Positions 60,301-64,000 of a stretch of DNA of 64,000 nt are shown piece after piece. The notes beneath the pieces are model-generated. The model had not been told where the DNA came from and did no database searches. It worked only from the letters and a program-made list of their open reading frames with translations. Each line of letters begins with the position of its first letter. Position 1 is the first letter of the stretch. This stretch comes from Nelumbo lutea. Its lineage: Eukaryota > Streptophyta > Magnoliopsida > Proteales > Nelumbonaceae. Both the position numbers and the translations under genes were made by a program. The DNA is taken from NCBI GenBank assembly GCA_022828595.1, contig JAKGHH010000003.1, positions 57,773,759-57,837,758 on the forward strand, in the 5' to 3' direction.

Positions 60301-63300
60301 GTTAGGGTTTAATCATCACAAACATTGCTAACTTCTTCCTATAACAAAAATAGGAGTTGAGCCCCTATTTTTTTTTTTTGAAGTTTCTTTTCTTTCTTCT
60401 TTTTTCTTCTCATGAACATATTGATTTTCTATACTTTGGATGAAGTTTATACTTTTCGTATGAAAATTATGGATAATTATTAAGGAATTGTTGCTACCGA
60501 ACCCCCCCTTAGGATATGTGAAAAATCGATTGCCTAGGCGCCTGGGCAACAAAGCCCCCCCTTGGCACCTTGAAAATTATGGGGGTGGGGGTTGTTTAAT
60601 CCAAAATGGAAGGGTTGTTATGGTGTTACTTTCTCTCGAATGATTCCTTATCTGTTTTTTTTTTTTTTTTTGACCAATTCGAATGATTCCTTATCACCTT
60701 CCTATTGTATTCTCCTTTTATTTTTAATTTAAAAAAATTATTATTTTTCTATTAAAAAAGAAAAAGAAGGTGAAACCTGAACATTTTGACTCAGATCCTA
60801 GATCCCTAATATAAAATCTATGGCTTGAGGAACAAAAAAACCTTGTTCTAAGATCTTCCAACTACTGCCAATGATGCTAGATGGTCATTTTGGAATGCAA
60901 GAGAGTCTCAGATGTTCATCTCTTTAGGTTTAGGTTTAGCAAAGGTTAAGGGGACTGAAGAGAATGAAAGAGAGAGATTAGGGTTTAGGTGTTAGAGTAA
61001 TTAACATAGCATATATAATGTTATATATACTTATCATCAAAAAATATTATATCAAATATGAAATATATATTTGAATCTTGATCTGATCTGATTCACTGAA
61101 GACCAAATGGATATTCAAATCCAGCAATAAATGGATCAAATCTGAATTTAAATTGGATGTAATCTGTTTCATTTGCACCCTAGATCATACTTGTTTGAGC
61201 TGTTGAAATATGGGTATGAGTCTTCGTAGCTAGGTGCATCAGGAATTTCTACTTGGGGTTCTTGAGAAGCTGCTTTTGCAGTGCTATGTGCACAAAACTT
61301 GCTTATCTATTTGTCCATGCAGCTCAACATGGCTCAAGCTCTCCAAATGATTTGGCCCTTGCTCTATTTAGACGCATAATATAATTAATTATGTGACAAC
61401 TATATGCTTTCTCTATCCTTTCTTTGCATTTTTGTTCCAACTTCCATGTATGAGTGTTTTCATTGCCTTTATTCAAGGCATTATTTAAAACAAATAAACC
61501 ACTAGATTTCTTTGGGATTAACCCACTGATTGAATACAATCAAAATTTTGGTTTCTAACTATCTCGAGTCTGCAGTTCTTACTGATCTACTTTTTGGCTC
61601 TTCGCTGAGGATAAACAGAATTTATGTGGATACAGACGTAACCTTTCGCATTTTGTTTTTCACAAATTGGCACTCTCAGACTCATTATTCACATTCTCAA
61701 GCTTGTCAGGCAGAGATTTTACTGTTGCACCAAGCAATAGCCCTTTTTGTCCTATAGAAGATACACATTGCACCTGGGACAAACTACGTAGTATCTTGCT
61801 TAATTACGAAGAATTAGATATCTTGATTAACTGAAGCTTGTATACAAGTCTTAGGGATTGTTTGATAATGGCTGAATTAACTGAACTGAATGGATTATTG
61901 ATTTGTTTTGTGAGATCCTAAATGGTTGAATGACATGCTGTTTTGATTATTATACCCCTAACTATTTTAGTATATAACTATTTTGCCCACTGAAAGACAA
62001 GGCAATAAGACATTAAAGTCAGGTGCATCAGCTATATATGAAATGGCCCCTTAGGGGCCTTTGAACAAGGTTTTTGTGCATGTCATCATCATCATCTAAG
62101 CCTTGTCCCATCTGTATGGGGTCGGCTACTTGGCTACATGAATCCCGTTTTGCCATTCTGTTCTGTTTGTGTGCATATGTTCACATATAAATAGTCATGT
62201 GTGCATGCAACATGCATATATACACAAAAGATACATGTACATGTATATTATATTATTATTTTTGATTGTTTGTTTGTGTTGGTTTCTATTTATATTATGT
62301 TATATTATATTTCTATTATTTTATATTTATGGTGCCATCAATATTACAGTTTTAAGGAGTTGGCTGGAAGTCGTCCTTTATCTGAATTAAGGACTGCTGA
62401 GGAAGCTGCTGCCATGGCTGCTACAAATATGGAAGCTAGTGGGCAAGGAGTTGACAGCGAGGTTCATCCTGATGGCGTAGAACAATCTACTAAACCTGTA
62501 AGTGCAGGATTATCAGAAGCAGAGGAGATGGAGAAGTATATCGCCATTAGGGAAGAGATGTATAAGAAAGCTAAAGAGTACGACTCTAAGATCATTGGTT
62601 TTGAAACAGCTATCAGGAGGCCATACTTTCATGTACGACCCCTAAATGGTGCAGAGCTTGAAAATTGGCATAACTACCTGGATTTTATTGAACAACAGGA
62701 TGACTTTAACAAGGTATGTGAGTTCACTTCAGCACTAATGGAAAGTGCTTGCTCTCTTCATGGTTTGTAGCTTTTAGTCGTCTAGCTTGTTGTTTATTGA
62801 CTTACAATTAAGTCATATTTGCTGCATTATATACTTTATTGGCAAAAGTGTTAGGTGAAGCAACTTTTAAAACGGGAATTTGAACTGAGGTTAAAGCATG
62901 GGCCTACCATTTGGTTTCTTTAAGGCTAAGTACTTCAAACCCTCATTTGTCAGTCGACATTCTAGGTTCATGGTATGTGTTGTATGCTAAATATTATTCT
63001 TTTAAAATTCTAGTGTTATACATGCAGGTATCTTGTTTTCTGCCTAACCATCTATCTGTCAGGCAAGGAGGGTCCCTCCTTTCGTATTCGAGGGGCCTCC
63101 ATGTTCAGCCATCGGAGTATCCCTTTATGCATTTCTCTTCATTGCTCTGTTCCATTCATTTAATTCATGCAACCTTTGAATCAAGAGTTTTGATGTCATG
63201 AATACCATTTCAGGTTGTCAAGCTTTATGAAAGATGCTTAATTGCCTGTGCTAATTATTCCGAATATTGGATACGGTATGTTTTGTGCATGGAAGCCAGT

Positions 63301-63357
63301 GGAACTGTGGATCTTGCTAATAATGCACTAGCTCGTGCAACACAAGTCTTTGTCAAG
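35885..63357 (+). CDS. PRP39: pre-mRNA-processing factor 39 (PRP39), 5' part, six coding exons
   Basis: Homologue of the U1 snRNP-associated factor PRP39, a nuclear HAT-repeat (half-a-TPR) scaffold that helps U1 engage 5' splice sites; in Arabidopsis a PRP39 homologue is needed for normal flowering time. Coding exons: 35885-36362, 39420-39523, 54103-54332, 54975-55142, 62350-62713 and 63214-63357, giving 496 codons, about 60% of the usual plant length. The rest lies beyond the window. Residues 1-160 are a Gly/Ser/Thr-rich disordered leader. HAT repeats follow: [20 protein letters not shown], then [52 protein letters not shown] and [17 protein letters not shown], with [16 protein letters not shown] after. 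An acidic linker (about residues 335-385) separates the two HAT blocks, as in plant homologues. All borders are GT-AG and phases join without a shift or stop, so the gene looks functional despite introns of 3.1, 14.6 and 7.2 kb. Confidence 0.95.
37430..38160 (+). other. possible solo LTR
   Basis: The TATA-like 'gagtctataaatagagtcat' near 37975 is followed within about 180 bases by pyrimidine-rich sequence, as in the U3-R part of an LTR. No partner LTR, primer site or target duplication found, so the call is tentative. Confidence 0.3.
38186..38312 (-). mobile_element. tRNA-derived SINE fragment
   Basis: The minus strand reads CCAGCTGGTTGGTAAGGTC (A-box-like), then CATGGGATCGCATCC (B-box-like, spaced about 40 bases as in a tRNA promoter), then CTGCACCTGGGTTGGGGGA and a tail ending CTTCAAAAGAAATC. 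A second, truncated copy lies at 59771-59850. Tandem A and B boxes joined to a unique body define tRNA-derived SINEs transcribed by RNA polymerase III. The tRNA part is too diverged to fold as a real tRNA. Confidence 0.7.
38549..39168. mobile_element. MITE with CATAGTTNTCAAGG termini
   Basis: The left end CATAGTTTTCAAGG and the inverted right end CATAGTTGTCAAGG match at 13 of 14 positions, followed by GCC/CGAGGC-rich subterminal words (AAGGCGAGGCTAGG; inverted GGCAAGGTACC). 620 bp, no transposase. The same family occurs, inverted and rearranged, at 59271-60581. No clear target duplication, so the superfamily is left open. Confidence 0.75.
39420..39523 (+). CDS. PRP39: PRP39 exon 3
   Basis: 104 bases, phase 1 to phase 0, encoding [19 protein letters not shown] and the rest of the first HAT repeat, ending TEKVAE before donor GTATAC. 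Confidence 0.93.
40035..40944 (+). mobile_element. 5'-truncated L1 LINE, RNase H end, interrupted
   Basis: The + strand encodes the C-terminal RNase H domain of plant L1 ORF2: [20 protein letters not shown] (first catalytic Asp, DG motif), HNGYILK; then, after a 232-bp insertion and a one-base frameshift, [34 protein letters not shown] (usually E.DS), and [19 protein letters not shown] (NxxAD region; here TVDS). It stops at 40822, followed by a 3' UTR with AATAAA and an A-rich end at 40935-40944. The 5' limit is approximate. Confidence 0.85.
40242..40473 (+). mobile_element. 232-bp retroposon with 20-bp target-site duplication
   Basis: Sits inside the L1 RNase H sequence between perfect 20-bp direct repeats ATAATGGCTATATCTTAAAG (40222-40241 and 40474-40493). 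The insert ends CCCCCCCAAAAAAAGA. A long duplication plus an A-rich 3' end is the signature of L1-mediated retroposition. The source is unrecognised: no tRNA boxes and no known protein are visible. Confidence 0.88.
41279..41419 (+). repeat. Pack-MULE left terminal inverted repeat
   Basis: 141 bp, the near-identical reverse complement of 42419-42559. The inner end is CCCCCTTCTAGTGCTCA. Confidence 0.93.
41410..42418 (-). pseudogene. captured CC-NBS-LRR fragments, fused
   Basis: From 42418 the minus strand encodes the NB-ARC kinase-2 block ([16 protein letters not shown]), a stop after VCN, then [40 protein letters not shown] (the GLPL motif) and WEFTQSELA. Immediately after LCKILNW (near 42000) it passes to leucine-rich repeats: [17 protein letters not shown], a frameshift, [39 protein letters not shown] and [12 protein letters not shown], ending GEH at 41410. 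The P-loop, the ARC2/MHD region and the first LRRs are absent, so two separate parts of one RPS2-like NLR are joined. It runs antisense to PRP39. Confidence 0.92.
42419..42559 (-). repeat. Pack-MULE right terminal inverted repeat
   Basis: Partner of 41279-41419. It differs at roughly ten positions, including ATCCCCATTCTGCAG versus ACCCCATTTTGCTG. Confidence 0.93.
42753..43092. repeat. 170-bp tandem duplication
   Basis: Units 42753-42922 and 42923-43092 differ at only a few positions ('gttggcgaag' versus 'gttggcaaag', 'gggcacaagg' versus 'gggcataagg'). Recent local duplication; no coding meaning assigned. Confidence 0.95.
43200..43460. repeat. GAC-rich minisatellite-like array
   Basis: Words such as 'gatggacaaaggacagaggc', 'gagcccgatgga' and 'gttgagtccgatggaca' recur at irregular spacing. 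Both strands appear open because the words lack stops; not called as coding. Confidence 0.7.
43841..44046. repeat. tandem duplication of about 105 bp
   Basis: 'cacagaaaaaccaggggctc' with 'cacagaaaaacaggggctcc', and 'cttcactttttataccgaa' with 'cttcactttttacaccgaa', mark two units about 105 bases apart. It lies beside the L1 3' end. Confidence 0.8.
44080..44640 (-). pseudogene. L1 RNase H domain
   Basis: The minus strand reads [19 protein letters not shown], then [32 protein letters not shown] (E.DS catalytic block) and [17 protein letters not shown] (the NxxAD block). Three of the expected acidic positions are visible; single stops interrupt the frame. Confidence 0.88.
44665..46152 (-). pseudogene. 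L1 ORF2 region downstream of reverse transcriptase, with zinc-binding segment
   Basis: Frames in order: [28 protein letters not shown], then [16 protein letters not shown] and [21 protein letters not shown] (the typical post-RT region), later [11 protein letters not shown] and the zf-RVT-like [13 protein letters not shown], and [21 protein letters not shown] near the end. At least four frame changes. Confidence 0.88.
46192..47068 (-). pseudogene. L1 reverse transcriptase
   Basis: The linker ([20 protein letters not shown]) is followed by RT motifs: [56 protein letters not shown] (motif [10 protein letters not shown]), [18 protein letters not shown] (motif B) and the catalytic [15 protein letters not shown] (motif C, FADD intact). 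A stop after NLG and a shift near 46740 break it. Confidence 0.95.
47118..48150 (-). pseudogene. L1 endonuclease (EEP family) and linker
   Basis: ORF2 begins [17 protein letters not shown] with the conserved N of WNVRG and E of [16 protein letters not shown] and GGDFNVVRF follow in shifted frames, then [19 protein letters not shown] and the catalytic SNHWPIV (usually SDH; Asn replaces Asp). It nicks target DNA to prime reverse transcription in active elements. Confidence 0.92.
48286..50795 (-). pseudogene. L1 ORF1 (gag-like, DUF4283 type)
   Basis: Starts [16 protein letters not shown] at 50795, shifts near 50604, then reads [57 protein letters not shown] and [20 protein letters not shown], the classic DUF4283 plus knuckle-less spacer of plant L1. 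It continues after shifts near 49513 and 49345 into an acidic tail ([20 protein letters not shown]). About 830 codons if the shifts are ignored. The family protein binds element RNA. Confidence 0.88.
51136..51290 (-). pseudogene. unidentified captured exon-like segment
   Basis: The minus strand is open from an acceptor-like CCACAG, reading [20 protein letters not shown], a glycine run, then [16 protein letters not shown] and a stop. It lies only 16 bases after the GTAAGT that ends the glyoxalase II fragment, too short for an intron, so it looks like a piece from another gene fused downstream. The source is not recognised. Confidence 0.4.
51308..51581 (-). pseudogene. glyoxalase II (hydroxyacylglutathione hydrolase) 5' exons, captured
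   Basis: Exon 1 (51581-51535) encodes [16 protein letters not shown] 99-bp intron with GTAAGT and TTGTATTGCAG borders follows (51534-51436). Exon 2 (from 51435) encodes [20 protein letters not shown], then [15 protein letters not shown] and the metallo-beta-lactamase motif TTHHHWDD, where the family has THxHxDH; the final metal-binding His is lost. It ends at GATGT|GTAAGT. The intact enzyme hydrolyses S-lactoylglutathione in the methylglyoxal pathway; it has about 250 residues and only about 58 are here. The preserved intron rules out retroposition from mRNA. Flanks do not match glyoxalase II. Confidence 0.9.
51822..52736. repeat. AT-rich tandem duplication, unit 1 (915 bp)
   Basis: Begins GCGTTGATATGGACATTGG and ends ATAGAGGGCTGGATGG. 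Apart from the edges it is made almost only of A and T (TTAATTAATTATTA words). Near-identical to 52737-53624. Confidence 0.96.
52737..53624. repeat. AT-rich tandem duplication, unit 2 (888 bp)
   Basis: Directly abuts unit 1 and repeats it with few substitutions and net loss of 27 bases. The edge phrase 'tgcatggcaggagccccttg' differs from unit 1 by a single base. Confidence 0.96.
54103..54332 (+). CDS. PRP39: PRP39 exon 4
   Basis: 230 bases, phase 0 to phase 2, encoding [19 protein letters not shown] through DPDTIR; two HAT repeats. Acceptor TTTCAG, donor GTAATT. Confidence 0.96.
54333..54974 (+). other. PRP39 intron 4 (642 bp)
   Basis: GTAATT donor and GATGTTTTAG acceptor. No element recognised. 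Confidence 0.93.
54975..55142 (+). CDS. PRP39: PRP39 exon 5
   Basis: 168 bases encoding [20 protein letters not shown] through [12 protein letters not shown]; ends in phase 2 before donor GTGATT. Confidence 0.96.
55452..55850 (-). mobile_element. 5'-truncated L1, RNase H end
   Basis: The minus strand encodes [40 protein letters not shown] and, after a shift, [20 protein letters not shown], the RNase H C-terminus. The 3' end TGTTATCAATCAAAA resembles that of the large L1 at 44057 (TGTTATTGATCCAAAA), so they belong to related families. It ends against a (GT)n tract. Confidence 0.82.
56250..59060 (+). mobile_element. L1 derivative with ORF1 only
   Basis: The + strand has degenerate ORF1 motifs: [32 protein letters not shown] (DUF4283), [20 protein letters not shown] and [12 protein letters not shown] (split over frames), [28 protein letters not shown], and a basic C-terminus ([19 protein letters not shown]). 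After [14 protein letters not shown] and SKLLKEARG it passes directly to a 3' UTR with TTTTAATAAAAATTTCC and a run of 14 A at 59047-59060. No endonuclease, reverse transcriptase or RNase H sequence was seen between ORF1 and the tail. The start is approximate. Confidence 0.75.
59061..59262 (+). pseudogene. second L1 ORF1 C-terminal fragment
   Basis: [20 protein letters not shown] and [13 protein letters not shown] repeat the ORF1 motif at 58655-58760 ([18 protein letters not shown]), so a second ORF1 end lies immediately after the poly(A) tail. The A-tailed element may have inserted into, or next to, a related copy. Confidence 0.65.
59771..59850 (+). mobile_element. truncated tRNA-derived SINE
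   Basis: Starts within the B-box region (GAATTGAATCCCGCC) and continues TGCACCTAGGTTGGGGGATG, matching the SINE at 38186-38312 in opposite orientation; ends near CAAAGAAATTCT. Copy 2 of the MITE shows the uninterrupted sequence 'attatggataattatt'. Confidence 0.7.
59887..60013 (+). mobile_element. 127-bp retroposon with 19-bp target-site duplication
   Basis: Bounded by perfect direct repeats GAAATATGGTTATGGAACA (59868-59886 and 60014-60032). The 3' end is TACCTTTTCCAAAAAA. The duplication length and A tail indicate L1-mediated insertion. The body resembles an L1 3' UTR (T-rich, then 'attaaaattacatta'). Confidence 0.88.
62083..62160 (+). mobile_element. plant SINE 3' domain fragment
   Basis: 'catcatcatcatctaagcc' then 'atggggtcggctac' and 'ctacatgaatccc' match a phrase widely conserved at the 3' ends of angiosperm SINEs (GGGGTCGGCTACATGGAT). 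Here 'ggctacttggctacatg' has a small internal duplication. Confidence 0.65.
62350..62713 (+). CDS. PRP39: PRP39 exon 6
   Basis: 364 bases, phase 2 to phase 0. Encodes [20 protein letters not shown], an acidic Ala/Glu-rich linker, [19 protein letters not shown] and [20 protein letters not shown] through DDFNK. Acceptor ATTACAG, donor GTATGT. Confidence 0.96.
62714..63213 (+). other. PRP39 intron 6 (500 bp)
   Basis: GTATGT donor and CCATTTCAG acceptor. Nothing recognised inside. Confidence 0.93.
63214..63357 (+). CDS. PRP39: PRP39 exon 7
   Basis: 144 bases, phase 0 to phase 0, encoding [20 protein letters not shown] through [15 protein letters not shown] repeat. Donor GTATGG. Exon 8 is not in the window. 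Confidence 0.95.
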
Positions 63358-64000
63358 GTATGGGTGCTTTTCTGCAATGTCAAATTGTTGCTGAAGTATC
63401 AAACAGCAAGACGCATAAGACAAAGATAAGAATCGTCAAACATTCATGAATTGCATGCTATACATGCCCAAAGTCTATGGAATTTAATGTGCCATAAACT
63501 ATGATGTACCAGACCTTGAAAATACCATGGTATCAATGCAGATGGAGGACAAAAAAGTATTAAGAAAAATCTAGATAAAAAAGCAGATGGTGTTTTATTA
63601 TGGTCATCAGTCAACAAAATCTAAGATAAAAACATTATGCATCCAAGTCTAAGATAGAAAGGTCGATCCTGTAAATAAAATATATCATGTACCAGTTTTA
63701 CTGTAGAGAAAACTTCCCAGAGTAGAATTGCTTACTTCCCAATTAAAATTGCGATAAAAAAATTTAAACTTAATCTTAATTCTCTGGGTTCCAAGATCTG
63801 CCAATAATTTGGCGGATTCCTTGGTTCATGAAGGGGTGGGTAGATAACAGCTGTGTTGAGGAGAATGTCCATTGTGTTAATACTGTTATATGTATAGGGT
63901 TCTTAATGGAATAGGGCCTTGTGAATAGTTGCTAGTGTTGCTTTCTGTAATTTATTTCTTACAGAATTATGAACACCGTGTACATAAGCACCATATTCTA
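63358..64000 (+). other. PRP39 intron 7, 5' part
   Basis: Continues past the window edge. Includes a short L1 RNase H scrap (next entry); otherwise nothing recognised. Confidence 0.8.
63775..63960 (+). mobile_element. short L1 RNase H C-terminal scrap
   Basis: The + strand reads VPRSANNLADSLVHEGVGR and then a stop, the NxxAD block typical of plant L1 RNase H, followed by 3' UTR-like sequence. Strongly 5'-truncated. Confidence 0.7.

Larger units (their letters stand above)
59271..60581. mobile_element. two fused copies of the CATAGTTNTCAAGG MITE, with nested insertions
   Basis: Copy 1 (59271 to about 60095) starts CATAGTTGTGAAGGCAGC; copy 2 (about 60096-60581) ends CACCTTGAAAATTATG. Both share 'tagggtttaatca', 'aaaaataggggttcagcccc' or a variant, and 'gaagtttatacttttc' in the same order, and match 38549-39168 in reverse. 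Copy 1 is interrupted by a SINE piece (59771-59850) and a 127-bp retroposon (59887-60013). Confidence 0.78.
55143..62349 (+). other. PRP39 intron 5 (7.2 kb)
   Basis: GTGATT donor and CAATATTACAG acceptor. RYFN joins to [15 protein letters not shown] as in relatives, so no exon is missing. Contains two L1 derivatives, a MITE cluster and SINE pieces. 60.6-62.0 kb holds nothing recognised beyond A/T-rich filler. Confidence 0.92.

Noticed and set aside
63965..64000. Possible PRP39 exon 8 after TTCTTACAG at 63964
   Set aside because: The following codons (NYEHRVHKHHIL) do not continue the HAT repeat after ATQVFVK as PRP39 relatives do, and an L1 scrap lies directly upstream. Treated as intron.

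Overview
This is a nuclear genomic window from a flowering plant. It contains one spliced host gene, a pre-mRNA-processing factor 39 (PRP39) homologue on the + strand, in a landscape dense with plant transposable elements: Copia LTR elements, plant L1 LINEs with a 3' RNase H domain, MULE and Pack-MULE, hAT- and Harbinger-type MITEs, and tRNA-derived SINEs. Nothing bacterial, organellar or viral was seen. The species cannot be fixed from the sequence; no ribosomal RNA, stand-alone tRNA gene or CRISPR array was recognised.

Layout. 1-34.3 kb is intergenic and repeat-built: degenerate tandem repeats (0.9-1.7 kb), a lectin-receptor-kinase pseudogene fragment between inverted repeats (3.7-6.9 kb), a 45-bp minisatellite (7.0-7.6 kb), direct-repeat families with a nested Harbinger-like MITE (10.4-12.8 kb), a decayed Copia element (14.7-17.9 kb), GC-skewed and AT-centred MITEs (14.2, 18.7, 19.2, 20.5 kb), an internally deleted Copia element with perfect 5-bp target-site duplications (23.2-24.7 kb), two copies of a 1.4-kb LTR-like repeat (5.3 and 24.8 kb), a broken Mutator-like transposase (26.4-28.9 kb) and a small GRF zinc-finger gene or pseudogene (32.4-32.9 kb).

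34.3-64 kb is the PRP39 locus. A hAT-type MITE sits directly upstream of the presumed promoter. Seven exons were placed (one 5' UTR exon and six coding exons, 496 codons); the 3' part of the gene lies beyond the window. Splice sites are GT-AG and all phases agree. Three introns are large: 3.1 kb, 14.6 kb and 7.2 kb. The 14.6-kb intron holds an L1 fragment interrupted by a short retroposon, a Pack-MULE carrying fused pieces of an NBS-LRR resistance gene, an almost complete antisense L1 of about 6.9 kb, captured 5' exons of a glyoxalase II gene, and a 0.9-kb AT-rich tandem duplication. The 7.2-kb intron holds a truncated L1, an L1 derivative with ORF1 but no visible ORF2, and a MITE cluster with nested SINE and retroposon insertions.

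Most value lies in the records of mobilisation that the sequence preserves: target-site duplications, empty-site comparisons between repeat copies, and captured host-gene exons. No multi-gene functional system was found; the only likely intact function is PRP39, a splicing factor whose own transcript must remove very long, transposon-loaded introns.
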